A stretch of 64,000 nucleotides of DNA, taken from contig NC_135497.1 in the NCBI RefSeq assembly GCF_052857255.1, forward strand, positions 346,658,799 to 346,722,798, in the 5' to 3' direction. The first letter of the stretch is position 1; every line of letters begins with the position of its first letter. The translations under genes were made by a program, and so were the position numbers. Of this stretch, positions 33,040 to 46,908 are shown in pieces. The notes under the pieces were generated by a model, which worked only from the letters and a program-made list of their open reading frames with translations, ran no database searches and was not told the DNA's origin. This stretch comes from Amblyomma americanum (taxonomy: Eukaryota > Arthropoda > Arachnida > Ixodida > Ixodidae).

Positions 33040-34068
33040 AGCACCTCCGATTTAGAAGTCACTATCGACGGCCGAAAAGTTACCCTCTAGTCGACACAGG
33101 AGCTCCGATTACTCGGTGATTAATGGAAAATTCGCTGCGCATCTGAGAAATGTCACAACGGCTTGGGACGGCCCACAAATTCGCACCGCAGGTGGCCACC
33201 TCATTGCGCCATCAGGACGATGCACAGCACGAGTGACTGTCAAAGGACATTCCTATCATACGACCTTTGTTGTGCTACCACAATGCTTCCGTGAAGTGAT
33301 CTTGGGTATGGATTTCCTTAATTAGCATCAGACGATCATCGACCTGCGATGCAAGCTGATCACGCTTTCGGCGGATGAAGCCATCGCTTCGACGAACACT
33401 CGGGAAAATCACGTTTCCCTGACCGTCCTGGAGGAGGAAATGAGCGTGCCACCCTGTTCAAGCGTTATCGTGACAATAGGCGCCACGAAAGCCATTAACG
33501 CTGAAGCCATCATCGAGGGGAACATGCAGTTGCTTCTAGACCGAGGAATCAGCATCGCAAGAGGCATCGCGCATTTCCGCAATGGCCAGGCCAAAGTACT
33601 GCTGACTAACTTCAGCGAAGAATACCGGCACATTAACAGAGGAACGACGATTGCTTTCTTCGACGAAGTATCCGCCGTATGGGACTCCTTCGCCCTCTCC
33701 GACCTCTCCGCAGAAGATTCGCCAGACCAAGAGAACTCGCCCAATTTCGACATCAACCCAGCCCTGCCCCGGAACAGACAAGACCAGATCCGCAATCTGC
33801 TTCGAAGCCACAGTGAGTGTTTTTGACATCGCCGGAGGTCCGACAAACTCCAATTGCCAAACATCGCATTATAACGGACCAACACGTGCGACCTCTCCGT
33901 CAAAGCCCCTACCGTGTGTTACCGCGAGAACAACAATCCATCCGGGACCAAGTCGAAGAAATGCTTCTTGACGACGTCATCCAGCCTTCAAACAGCCCAT
34001 GGGCGGCACCGGTTGTTCTAGTGAGAAAGACGGCGCACTTAGATTCTGCATTGATTACCGCCGCTTGA
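33040..34068 (+). pseudogene. Gypsy D protease and RT N-terminus, frameshifted
   Basis: The protease active site LVDTGA is at about 33091-33108, but frameshifts on both sides separate it from the following GGHLIAPSGRCTARV and VILGMDFL (33300). An in-frame stop lies at 33323-33325. The linker frame 33440-33826 resembles the same region of Gypsy A (HFRNGQAKVLLTNFSEEYRH). Another frameshift near 33820 leads to the start of RT (YRVLPREQQSIRDQ). Confidence 0.8.
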
Positions 34069-35432
34069 ACAACATAACAAAGAAGGACGTCTACCCCCTC
34101 CCCCGCATCGACGACACACTGGACCGCATTTGCAATGCCAAATAATTCTCATCGATGGACTTCAAGAGCGGCTACTGGCAAATTGAGGTCGACGAAAGAG
34201 ATCGCGAGAAGACAGCATTCATCACTCCGGATGGGCTGTTTGAGTTCAAGATGATGTCATTTGGTCTCTGTTCCGCACCAGCGACCTTTCAGCGAGTAAT
34301 GGATACTGTATTGGCAGGCCTGAAGTGGCAAATTAGTCTGGTATACTTAGACGACGTCGTTGTCTTCGCCTCCAACTTTGAAGCGCACCTAAAAAAACTT
34401 CGAAGGCTATTGGACGCCATCAAGTCGTCTGGCCTAACCTTGAAAGTAGAGAAGTGCCACTTTGCCTATAAAGAGCTGCTGTTTCTGGGCCACATCGTTA
34501 GCAAGGAAGGAGTACGCCCTGACCCGCCGAAAACAGCTGCTATTGAACAGTTTCCACCGCCGGCCGATAAGAAAGCAGTGCGCAGATTTCTCGGACTGTG
34601 CGCATATTACCGACGATTTGCGAAAAACTTGTCGCGCATCGCCGAGCCCCTGACCCAACTGACGAAAGAAGACGTGCCGCCGTTTAAATGGGAAGCACCG
34701 CAAGCAGAAGGAAGCAGAAGCCTTCAAGGAACTTCACCGTCGTTTACAGTCGCCACCGATCCTCGTGCATTTTGATGAAAACACCGATGCTGAAGTTCAT
34801 ACCCAAGCAAGCAGCATGGGCCTAGGTGCCGTTCTCGTTCAAAAAGCGACGGGCTGGAGAAAGTCATCGCATACGTTAGCCGTTCTCTTTTCAAGGCCGA
34901 GGCTAACTATTCGACTACTGAGAAGGAGTGCCTTGCCATCATCTGGGTTACGTCAAAATTCCGCCCCTACCTGTACGGACGACCGTTCAAGGTGGTCAGC
35001 GATCACTACGCGCTGTGCTGGCTTGCCAATTTGAAGGACCCGTCTGGCCGACTCGGTCGATGGAGTCTGCGTCTCAAGGAGTTTGACGTCACCGTCGTTT
35101 ACAAGTCCGGACGCAAGCATTCTGATGCCGATCGCCTCTCACGAGCCCCTGTAGATACACCACCGCCGGACGTCGATGAGGACGCCTTCCTGGGACCCAT
35201 CAGCCCCAGCTCTTTTGCTCAGCAGCAACGCTCGGACCGCAACCTAAAACGCCTGATCGAGTACCTGGAAGGCAAGGTTTCTTCACCCCCCGCTTCATTC
35301 AAGCGAGGACTGTCTTCCTTCTGTGTGCAGAATGAGGTCCTTGTGAAAAAGAACTTTGCAGCGAGCAAAACAGCCTACCTCCTTGTTGTACCTGCTTGTC
35401 TCCGCGAAGTTCTGCACACTTCACACGACTAG
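34069..35432 (+). pseudogene. Gypsy D reverse transcriptase and RNase H
   Basis: After frameshifts near 34030-34060 and a stop near 34142, the RT palm is open (34155-34775) with FGLCSAPATFQRVMDTVLAG and the catalytic YLDDVVVF near 34345. RNase H begins HTQASSMGLGA (about 34798), where the usual catalytic Asp of HTDAS is Gln. The frame shifts again near 34850 and ends with DHYALCWLANLKDPSGRLGR and a stop at 35430-35432. Confidence 0.85.
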
Positions 35433-36418
35433 CCGACAGCTGGACATCTCGGGTTTACTCGCACCCTCCGACGCATTCAAGACAAGTATTACTGGCCCCG
35501 ACTGTCTGCCGATGTCGCACATGATGTGAAATCCTGCCGAGATTGTCAGCGACAAAAGCCCCTCCCACACCACCAGCAGGATTTCTGAACCCCTTTGAAC
35601 ATCCCTCAAGGCCCTTTCAGCAGATCGGCATGGACTTGCTTGGCCCTTTTCCGACGTCAACGTCTGGAAATAAGTGGATCATCATGGCGACCGACTACCT
35701 GTCCCGCTATGCAAAGGCGAAAGCCCTACCGAAAGGAACCGCAGCAGAAGTCGCCAAATTTTTCGTGGAGTGCATTCTTCTTCGACACGGCGCCCATGAT
35801 GTCCTCGTCACGGACAGAGGAACAGCATTCATGGCGGAACTAACGCAAGCCAGCCTTCGTTACAGCAAAACCAGCCACCGGAGGACAAGTGCATACCATC
35901 TGCAGACCAACGGTCTGACCGAGCGCCTGAACAAAACCATCGCCGATATGCTCGCCATGTATGTCCATGCCGAACACAAAAACTGGGACGCCATCTTGCC
36001 TTACGTCGTCTTCTCCTACAACACCGTAGTGGAGGAGACCACTCAGATGACGCCTTTTAGGCTCGTTCATGGCAGGGAGGCCACGACCACGCTAGACGCC
36101 ATGCTGCCCAACGTTACAGAAGAAGAGAACGTCGATAATGCCGCCTACCTTCAACGCGCAGAAGCTCGAAGGATTGCCCGATTACGGATCGAAGATCAGC
36201 AGCGGTCCGACGCCAGACGCTACAACCTTCGAAGACGCAACGCCGAATGCAAGCCTGGAGACCAAGTCTGGGTTTGGACGCCAATTCGCCGCCGTGGATT
36301 GAGTGAAAAGCTTTTGCGCCGCTATTTCGGCCCGTACAAGGTTCTTCGTCGGGTAGGTGAACTGGATTATGAAGTCATACCTGATGTAGTCCGTCTGAAG
36401 GCGTATTATGCGCGCTAA
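35433..36418 (+). pseudogene. Gypsy D integrase
   Basis: The integrase zinc-binding segment (35433-35560) is frameshifted. The core and C-terminus are open from 35543 to 36418, with QIGMDLLGPFP, VTDRGTAF and TNGLTERLNKT. The Asp-Asp-Glu catalytic triad is thus preserved, unlike in Gypsy A and B. The C-terminal VWVWTPIRRRGLSEKLLRRY matches the Gypsy A tail. Confidence 0.9.
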
Positions 36419-36511
36419 GTTTCGATACTCTATTTTCCCAAGATCCGTTTCATACTAGTCGCAATATTTGTTTTAATGCACCGGGTCGATGCTTCTTTGA
36501 GAAGGGAGTAA

Positions 36512-36885
36512 TGCCGTGAACATTAGAAGTCTTTGTTTATTCTTCAAATCTGCCGCCACACAACTTTATCGCTTTGTTTGCGACGCAAGACGCGACTAGA
36601 TTTATCTCGATTGATCGCAGCCTGGCAGCGCCGATTCTACGTTGCTCCGGTATCTTCTAGTAACCTTGCACTCTTTATCTCGAAAGTTCGCTATCAACTT
36701 TAAATTGAGCACGGCCGACAGCGGCGGGCATTCTGTTCGACGACCGCCGAGCACGCTTGTCGCTTCGCCGCCGCCGAGTGATTCAGTCCATTTTGGGTGC
36801 AAGGCAGCCCAATAAACAGTTTTCTTTTAGACGACCTTTTGTCCGTCTTCATCGCTGCTTCGACTGCCGTCTCCACTACGTGGCA
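36512..36885 (+). repeat. Gypsy D 3' LTR (374 bp) with polypurine tract
   Basis: Preceded by the purine-rich GAGAAGGGAGTAA, it starts TGCCGTGAACATT and ends CACTACGTGGCA, followed by the ATAT target duplication. Confidence 0.95.
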
Positions 36886-37148
36886 ATATTGTGGCCATAA
36901 GGAAAAGTTATATCATATGGTATGGGCCTGTCAGGAAAATAACATTATTGTCATAAATCAGCCAACGTGGGACGGCTGGGAGGCGGCCCTGTACAGCTCT
37001 GACCTCGAGGAAAAACGAGCCCTCTTCGCCAGACCACGGGCAGCGACTTTAACAAACGGTGTCCCGGCATAGAGACCCGATCAGCCTTCTCTTAATCTAA
37101 GTCATTTTGGCTTTAAATAAACGTATTCAGCATCAACATCATCATCAT
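36886..37148 (+). pseudogene. LINE 3' fragment, second part (right copy)
   Basis: Resumes CGHKEKLYHMVWACQ, the LINE ORF2 C-terminal motif, and ends after AAATAAACGTATTCAGCATC in a CAT trinucleotide tail. Together with 30850-31008 it equals the left copy at 14747-15170. Confidence 0.75.
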
Positions 37149-38837
37149 AGCAGTTTCTTGATTTCACAGAGTACCTATGATGCCATCCTTTCGTGAAGAA
37201 AGGCAGAGTACACATCAAAGGCGATGTATTTTGAAAACGGCACGATACGTGTGCATGGGAGTCAGCTTTGGATGGTGGTACCGGGCAGGAGCGCGACCCT
37301 TATAAACACACGTAAACAAAAGTTTCCGCACAATTTCTCTTGCTTCACAGTGTACTCACTGAAGCAGCCGTTTGTTAACAGCCGTGGAATGATTTGAAGA
37401 AGACTGACAAAGTGCGTAACGTCATTTTGGAGCAAGCTTTTAAAACGTCCCGATAAATGTGTATTGTCATCATCATCAGCTTGACTATGCCCACTGCACG
37501 GCAAAGGCCTCTACATGCCTCTCCAATTAACCCTGACCTTTGCCAGCTGTAGCCACTGTATCCCCACAGACTCCTCAATCTCATCAGACCACCTTACTTT
37601 CTGCCTCCCCCTGCTACGCTTGCCCTCTCTTGGAATTCACTTCGTTACCCCTAAGGGTAACTGAGTGAATACAAGTGACTCCGGACATATATCACCAACA
37701 GGCACTCCATCAGCTGGTGTTTCTCCGAATCGTGCAAGCTTCTCGTGGAGTCCGATATGTCCCCCCCCCTGCACTACTCTTGTTCAAACTGGAGAGCCAA
37801 GGACAGCTCTTCATAAGAAAGATTTCGAACAACATGATAAGCCGACGAAAGCAAACCGCAACAGACGACGGCGCAGACTCCTCTGGCTTCCGCGAGCGTG
37901 TTTGTCAACACAGCGGGGTTTCCTCCTTTACAAGTTTGTTTCGAGGTGGAAATTTAGTTAAAGGCGTAAAGGCACCTTGAAATGATATTGATGGGCATAT
38001 TGTAGTGCAAAAGATCTGCAGACGTGGCGTTTGTGGGTGTTAGAGTCAAATTTGAGTGCTCTGCGCGGAGCTTATAATTTAAAAAAAAGTTTTAAAAATC
38101 GTGGTCGCAGTAGCTCGCAAACGACTAGGGCAACACACGTCGCAGCGCGTCTCCATTCTAGGCGGTGTTTCCCCTACCCCGGTGACGTCCGTGGGCAGGA
38201 CTAGCCTCCAAGCTCGCTATGTGCTGGCTCACTCCCCCTCGAACCGAATAAAATAATGTGAATTCATGAAGAAAAGAATTTGGGTAGCTGAAAGAATTCC
38301 AAGAAAAGTTGGGCGACCCAGGAAGAGCTTCAAGTCATTAAGAGTCAAGTAGAGCCCCGCGGTCCTCCGATTGTTGTAAACCACGGTGTACCAGACCTCA
38401 CTTCCGCCGCGCCACGGCGCGTGTAGCGCGAGAGCCAAATAGCTGGCTGGGACAGCTCGGAGCGTCGGAGCTCGCGTTGATCGCGTCTTCCGCCGCGCGC
38501 ATTCGCACGAGCATGTGCCGGCCGGCTCCGAATGATGCGCGCGCCTCGGGGCGCGCGACGCAAGTGTCCACCGAGTTGGCGCTTTAAGCTTTTCCTTCCG
38601 GCTACGACTAGGACGTGAGAGAAATTTTGGCTTCAAAAGGAAGTGACGTAACAGCGCGTCTGCCACAGGCTGATGAAAAATGTGCCGCGACAAAGGAAAC
38701 AACGAGGTTACTATTCTGACATACTGCACTGTCTAACCGCGAAAAGCACATATGTAACAAGAAGGCAACCTTATACAGATAATTTAGAATAACATAAAAT
38801 GCATTTGATACAAAAACATCAAATTATGAAAACAATC
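37149..38837. other. Arm sequence with LINE-tail relic and hairpin, no gene recognised
   Basis: Partner of 13053-14746. It contains the LINE 3' relic (about 37460-37620, minus strand) and the hairpin TTACCCCTAAGGGTAA at 37631-37675. A 166-residue minus-strand frame at 38229-38729 is not preserved as one frame in the left arm and has no motif. Confidence 0.5.
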
Positions 38838-39785
38838 AAGCAGAAAGATTATAATAACAGCTTACTCCTCACAACGAGCCATTAGAATCCATGCAAAGCA
38901 TTCGCCGTCCCTGCTCCAAGTTTAATGTCGGAAGGCAGCAATACATGGTCCCCAGGAAATTCCAACCAGAGCTGTTGCAGCCACCATACACAGAACTTGG
39001 AGTTACTCTTTTTAGGTTCCATAGCTGTCTCAAAGAATCGCTGCGACAAACTGTAAGATGCTGATCGACAAAACCGCCGCGGGCAGAGTAGCTGTCGTTT
39101 TCCCACTTCAGGCCCTGCGCTGCCGCTAGAGTCGCGCGAGTCGCTCCAGATCTAGATGCGTAGCGTCCTCGGGGAAGCCGGTTTTCTGGGCTCTGGGGAG
39201 AAAGTGAGGGCGCTTCATCATCAACTCTTTCCTGCACTACGGCCCATCGACCTCTTTTTGAAAAGGTCTATAGCAAAGTACACTCCTATATAATATCCCC
39301 CTATCAAAACATTTTCTGGCTACGTGATGCAGAAGGCGTTTATAAAATTAGAACAAGCAGACCGCTGCGCACAGTACGGTTTGTAAAGAAAACATGCAAT
39401 CGCGTGGCCGCAGCTCCTCGCGAAACGCGTCACCAGGCGCATGCATGGAAAGCGTAGCCGACCGCCCTTACTGCGCATGCTCTTGTGGTCCCGATTCTAG
39501 CTAGGTCTTGCGGCAGCTCTTCGCGAATAGAGGCAGCCACAAGATCGCCTGTTCCCTTTAAGAGTGGACAGTACTGTATATCTCAGAGCTAGATGACAAG
39601 ATCACCCCTTGGAAGTATACTTGACGTCCGAATTTTCGAAGCATCAAGGCTTACAGCACACCAGGTAATTGGACCGGCCAGGGAACGATGCAGGTAGTCG
39701 TTTCGACGTTAAGCTAGGCCACAGGACTTTTCAGAGAGCCTTGAGCTGGGGAGTATTAATGTGTGTTTACGTGCTATTATTTCAA
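38838..39785. other. 3' flank of the peptide gene, no further gene recognised
   Basis: Partner of 6795-7750. The empty insertion site of Gypsy B lies near 38838-38842. Confidence 0.5.
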
Positions 39786-39789
39786 GTAT

Positions 39790-39795
39790 TTTATT
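39790..39795 (-). promoter_or_regulatory. Poly(A) signal of the defensin-like gene
   Basis: AATAAA on the minus strand, 43 bases past the stop codon, conserved in both arms. Confidence 0.65.
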
Positions 39796-39837
39796 TCACA
39801 ACTTTCGAATGTCGACCGACCAGGCCGGTCGCTATTG

Positions 39838-39950
39838 TCAGCCTTTGCATATGCACTGGTGTCCAGCACAGAAAGCCCGGTTGTGGCCATCGTTAAGGCA
39901 GCGCTGCTGACACTTGTAGTCGTTCCTCGGACAAGCTCTCGGCATGTAAT
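39838..39950 (-). CDS. Defensin-like secreted peptide gene, exon 3 (mature six-cysteine domain)
   Basis: Last coding exon, 113 nt, reading from 39950 to the TGA at 39840-39838. The acceptor is a strong polypyrimidine tract (CTCTCTTCTTATAG). It enters in phase 1, so exon 2's final C plus AT gives His28. The encoded part runs YMPRAC... to ...CICKG, with cysteines at precursor positions 34, 41, 45, 55, 60 and 62. The spacing x6-x3-x9-x4-x1 fits the arthropod defensin CS-alpha-beta fold (helix CxxxC and C-terminal CxC strand). Such peptides are secreted and usually act against microbes; other CS-alpha-beta peptides bind ion channels, so the role is inferred. A dibasic processing site is not evident. 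Confidence 0.8.
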
Positions 39951-40173
39951 CTATAAGAAGAGAGTGGGCGAATAAGAGTGAAGCAAGGCAAAATGTTATC
40001 ACGGGGCTTAGAGAGTAAATTCCCCTGAAAACTTAAATACTACTGTTAACAAAGGAACCGCATCACGCTTAATTATTGCAAACAAGATTTACTTGGCACC
40101 AAATATAGGATACCCTTTGTTGCAGTGCACATTGCAGCATGAGACGTGCCTACGTTTCATATTTCAGCATGAT

Positions 40174-42087
<1,914 letters not shown>

Positions 42088-42946
42088 AGAGAAGTGGGCA
42101 CTTCTACAGAGACACATTTATTTATCAACGTTTCTTCAGGACTGTAGTGGTCTCGGGTCAGATAGACATTTCAGGTTTGTGAGCTGCAGAGGAGGGAGAA
42201 AGGAGTGTAACAAGCAAATAGCAACATTTCAAAGAATTGAACAAAACATAAAAAATAAAGATGCGGGTGCGGGGAGCAGACATGAACAATATTCGGGGAG
42301 GAAGAAAAAAAATAGAAAGAAAAAAAAAAGTGCGAGAACTAGTGCAGTAAGGAAGGATAGGGTACAAAAGGAGATGGCGAAACGAGAGAAAGGGAGAGGA
42401 AGACGGTGCGGGGGACATGGGCAGCGCGGCAAACACAAGCCTACGAAAGCAAAAGGTGCAAACAAAACACACAAACAAAACGCACAAGCACAAAGAAGGG
42501 CGCCGCTGCATATGCGTGGCCAAAGAGGCGCCGCTGCCCAAATGACACTGGCAGCGACGAATAGGCCAAACCAGGCGCCTTTTGGTGGTCTCACTAATTT
42601 CCGATGAGCCGAGGGCTAGAACGTTAAGGAAGGAGTGGGCTACGTTAACGAGCACATGTGTAAGAACTTACTCAGGGGGTCTGGGTTTCACTGAAAGGTG
42701 CACCCCTCTCCCTGGGATGGTCGTTGAACTGACTTCACCGGGAATATCTGTTTGTAGGGGAGGAGGGCTGGGCTAGCTGTGTACAAAGATTTCAAACTGT
42801 CGGAAAATGTAAGGAAAGAACATCAAAGCTTATCAATACTGCACGAGGTAGGATAGTGTAAGTAAGGATGGTTGTGATTGCCTGGGATATACACTAGGAA
42901 TTATAAAAGTTATATCGGAGTTAGCCAAATAACGAGAAGTGTAGTA

Positions 42947-43258
42947 TTATTTTGTTTGGAGGTCGTGAATAGAAGAAAGGGTACCAGGGTTTTCTTTAAG
43001 ACCTTCTTGAATAGTATTAAACTTGTGGATTAAATAGGATTCACGTTCACGTTCTCGCCTGTTTTTGAAGCCCCCTTGAATAATTGTTACTTTTAGTTGG
43101 TCAAATGGGTGTCCTTCTGCGTTTACATATTTGGATAGGGGAAGGTTTGGGAGAGATTTGGTGTGTGCGCGGTGATTGTTAAATCGAATGCGGAAAGCAG
43201 TGTTTGTCTGTCCTATGTATTGCTGGTTACACACAGTGCATTCAAGAAGGTAAATAAT
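42947..43258 (-). pseudogene. PLE1 GIY-YIG endonuclease, inverted copy
   Basis: This endonuclease cleaves target DNA for Penelope elements. The frame reads NIIYLLECTVCNQQYIGQTN from 43258 down, holding the family's IYLLEC...C...YIG core. It ends near the conserved RERERESYLIHKFNTIQEG with catalytic-region Glu. It is open from 43258 to the stop at 42947, but a TAA separates it from the upstream linker frame (43708-43262). The plus copy shares that same TAA. Confidence 0.85.
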
Positions 43259-43261
43259 GTT

Positions 43262-43708
43262 TTATGAGTCGCAGTCAAAGATACCGTTGATTGAATGCTG
43301 GAAAACTGACCTCGTACTAGTTGCGGAACACGTAGTCTGCATGTGCTTGCAAACTTTGCAGCGACCTTTACCACAGGGCTGGCATCCATATTTAGGGGTT
43401 GTGTGTTCCTTGGAGTGGACTAGATGGGTCTGAATGTTTTTGGCTCGCCTGTAAATCACGCGGGTTGCGCATGTAAATATTTTCGATAGTCGTTGACTTT
43501 GCTGGAGAATATTAAAGAGCTTATGAAGAATTCTGTTTATGTTCGGTGCATTACTGTTAAATGTGAGAATAAGGTTTGTAGTGTAATCATTTCGGTTATC
43601 TATTCGGTTCTCCTGGAGTATTTGACTACGGTTCAGATTTGGAGCTCTCCTTATGGCGTCATCAATAAGGGACCGTGGATACCGCTGTGTTAAGAGAACG
43701 TTGCGCAT
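43262..43708 (-). pseudogene. PLE1 RT-to-endonuclease linker, inverted copy
   Basis: A 148-residue frame starting MRNVLLTQRYPRSLIDD and containing CQPCGKGRCKVCKHM, a Cys-rich linker motif seen between RT and GIY-YIG in Penelope proteins. It is about 90 percent the same as the plus-strand copy at 45397-45843. It ends at the shared TAA after FDCDS. Confidence 0.8.
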
Positions 43709-43841
43709 GTGTTCGCAGTTTTCATGAAAGTCTAGGTCGTGAGAGCAAAACTAGAACGTTTCAAAACAAAAAAAAAACTTCAGAAATAGGCATAATCAAA
43801 ATTAGAAAATCTACACGGGACAAAGTTCCCATGACGAATGG

Positions 43842-45360
43842 ATGAAAAAAGTACTTAGTGCGGTTGGGTCAAATTCTCCCCACCCCGATATCGCTCAGTC
43901 AAAGGTCAGCCAAGGGAAAACACTCTCAAAACAGGGCCATCACAGTGTAGACAACATCACCAATCTATCTCTAACACCGCTCACAGGGTATGAGCGAGCC
44001 GTCCTATCTAGAGGGCTGACTTTTTGCCCCCGCACAGGCAAATACAATGAATTCCAATTCCTGAAAGATCGTCACGACTTCGCCAGAAAACTGCGCCTGA
44101 GAGAATACTTCTTTGATAAGCCCGAAAACCCCCACCAAAATTCGGACTTCCACCCAGCAAACCAAAATTGGACTCCCAACATCGGGCGGGAAAAACACTT
44201 GGATATGTATATTAAGGCAGTTCAAAATGACATTATTGAAAATTTTAGAAACCACAGGTTAGGACCAAACAATCTTCCTAAAAGAGAACGTACTGCTCTA
44301 GAGGCGCTTAGCATCCGTACCGACATCGTCATAAAGCCAGCTGATAAGAGCGGAGGCATTGTTATCTTGAACCGGGACGACTATATAGCAGAAGGCATCC
44401 GACAGCTTTCTGACAATCATTTTTATAAACAACTGCTTGGCGACCCCACCGACGAGCACTCAAAAGCTATATCTGACATTCTCCTCTACCTCAGAAAAAA
44501 ACTCTATGAAATCTTCGCGAAACTATGCAAGGCACTCACGGCTACCCATCCTTCTCCTGGGCGCTTCTACATGCTCCCTGAATTACATAAAGCCGGTATT
44601 CCTGGACGGCTAATAATTTCAGGAATCGGCACCATTACAGAACCAATATCAAAGTACATTGACGCTATAATTAGCAACATTCCAGCCACACATCCATCCT
44701 ACATCAAAGATACAAACCACTTTCTCCGCCAGATAGACAATATAGACAATATAACATTACCTGAAGGAGCCTTTCTTGTGACCATGGATGTAACATCCTT
44801 ATACACAAACATTCCCAATGTCGACGGCATTGCAGCACTTTTATAATCTTATGAACAGCAGAGACCTCATGAATCTCCAAGCCCAAATGTCTTAGGAACA
44901 CTAGCCAAAATTTTGTTAGAATATAATAGCTTCGAATTTGATCTTCAATATTATCTACAAGTGGCACCGCTATGGGAACAAGGATAGCCCCAAATTATGC
45001 CAACATCTTCATGCATCATACAGAGTCAAAATTTCTTTCTTCTTGTCAATTTAAATGTACTTTTACAAGCGCTGTTTGGATGATATTTTTATAATATGAA
45101 CAAACACAGAACAACAACTTATCCATTTCATTGGCACTTTCAGCTCCGTATACCCAAGCACAAAGTTTACGCACACCTACTCAGCCAGTCAAATCAATTT
45201 TCTTGATGTTGATATTCTGGTCGGCAAGGGGTCGGTTCGTACAACCGTTTATAGAGAACCAACCGACTCACAAAAATATCTACATTTTCAAAGCGCCCAT
45301 CCCCGTCACTGCAAAACCATCATTCCTTATTCGCAGGCCCATCGTTTTCGAAGAATCTGC
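43842..45360 (+). pseudogene. PLE1 reverse transcriptase
   Basis: The open N-terminal frame (43842-44846, 334 residues) has VIKPADKSGGIVILNRDDY, GRFYMLPELHKAGIPGRLII and FLVTMDVTSLYTNIP, all Penelope RT motifs. The rest is frameshifted: the catalytic region is visible as RCLDDIFI near 45070-45095 (usual Tyr replaced by Cys), after PNYANIFMH. Stops follow throughout. The start codon near 43842 is uncertain because the 5' part of the element may be missing. Confidence 0.85.
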
Positions 45361-45396
45361 TCTAACGACCTAGACTTTCATGAAAACTCCGAACAC

Positions 45397-46156
45397 ATGC
45401 GCAACGTGCTCTTAACACAGCGCTATCTACGTTCCCTTATTGATGACGCCATAAGCAGAGCTCCAAATCTGAACCGCAGTCAAATACTACAGGGGCACCG
45501 AATAGATAACCGAAATGATTACACTACAAACCTTATTCTCACATTTAACAGTAACGTACCGAACATAAACATAATTCTTAATAAGCATTTTAATATTCTC
45601 CAGCAAACTCAACGACTATCGAAAGTGTTTACATGCGCACCCCGCGTGATTTACAGGCGTGCCAAAAACATTCAGAACCATCTAGTCCACTCCAAGGAAC
45701 AGAAAACCCCAAAATATGGATGCCAGCCCTGTGGTAAAGGTCGCTGCAAAGTTTGCAAGCACATGCAGACTACGTGTTCAGCAACTACTACGAGGTCAGT
45801 TTTCCAGCATTCAATCAACGGTAACTTTGACTGCGACTCATAAAACATTATTTACCTTCTTGAATGCAATGTGTAACCAGCAATACATAGGACACACAAA
45901 CACTGCTTTCCGCATTCGATTTAACAATCACCGCGCACACACCAAGTCTCTCCCAAACCTTCCCCTATCCAAGCATGTAAACGCAGAAGGACACCCATTT
46001 GACCAACTAAAAGTAACAATTATTCAAGGGGGCTTCAAAAACAGGCGAGAACGTGAACGTGAATCCTATTTAATCCACAAGTTTAATACTATTCAAGAAG
46101 GTCTTAACGAAAAGCCTGGTACCCTTTCTTTTATTCACGACCTCGAAACAAAATAA
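45397..46156 (+). pseudogene. PLE1 linker and GIY-YIG endonuclease, plus copy
   Basis: The linker frame 45397-45843 ends at the TAA also present in the inverted copy. The endonuclease follows, with NIIYLLEC in one frame and CNQQYIGHTN in the next (45716-46156), because two bases are missing after the TGC AAT GTG codons. ESYLIHKFNTIQEGLNEKPG near the C-terminus is intact. This copy is more damaged than the inverted one. Confidence 0.85.
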
Positions 46157-46900
46157 TACTACACTTCTCGTTAATTGGCTAACTCAGATATACCCTTTAT
46201 AATTCCTAGTGTATATCCCAGGCAATCATACCCATCCTTACTTACACTATCCTGCCTCGTGCAGTATTGATAAGCTTTGACGTTTTGTACACAGCTAGCC
46301 CAGCCCTCCTCCCCTACAAACAAGTATTCCCGGCGAAGTCGGTTCAACGACCCGCCCAGGGAGAGGGGTGCACCGTTCAGTGAAACCCAGACCCCCTGAG
46401 TAAGTTCTTACACATGTGCTCGTTAACGTACCCTAGTCCTTCCTTAAAGTTCTAGCCCTCGGCTCATCGGAAATTAGTGAGACCCCAAAAGGCGCCTGGT
46501 TTGGCCTGTTCGTCGCTGCCAGTGTCATTTGCGCAGCGGCGCCTCTTTGGCCACGCATCTGCAGCGGCGCATTTCTTTGTGTTTGTGCATTTTGTTTGTG
46601 TGCTTTCTTTGCACGTTTTGCTTTCGTACGCCTGTGGTTGCCGCGCTGCCCATGTTCCCCGCACCGTCTTCCTCTCCCTTTCTCTCGTTTCGCCATCTCC
46701 TTTTGTACCCCATCCTTCCTTACTATACTAGTTTTCCCCCTTTTTTTCTTTTCTTTCTATTTTTTTGCTTCCTCCCCGAATATTGTCCATGTCTGCTCCC
46801 CGCACCCCAATGTTTATTTTTATTTTTTGTTCAATGTTTTGAACTGTTGTTGCTATTTGCTTGTTACACCCCTTTCTCCCTCCTCTCAGCTCACAATCTT
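46157..46900 (+). other. PLE1 3' noncoding region
   Basis: Pyrimidine-rich 3' region, mirrored in the inverted copy (42185-42940). Long frames here are compositional and not preserved between copies. Confidence 0.6.
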
Positions 46901-46908
46901 AAAACGTC

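Larger units (their letters stand above)
31009..36885 (+). mobile_element. Gypsy D: full-length Ty3/Gypsy retrotransposon, right arm only
   Basis: Two 374-bp LTRs (31009-31382 and 36512-36885), a primer-binding site, gag, protease, RT, RNase H and integrase in standard order, flanked by ATAT (31005-31008 and 36886-36889). It sits inside a LINE fragment that is uninterrupted in the left arm near 15005. The LTRs differ at about 30 positions by hand count, so it is much older than Gypsy B yet younger than the arm duplication. Coding regions carry many stops and frameshifts. Confidence 0.95.

Noticed and set aside
38229..38729. 166-residue minus-strand open frame, partly mirrored at 13179-13538
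   Set aside because: The two arms do not keep one frame; indels shift it, similarity is no better than in neighbouring noncoding arm, and no motif or splice context is present.
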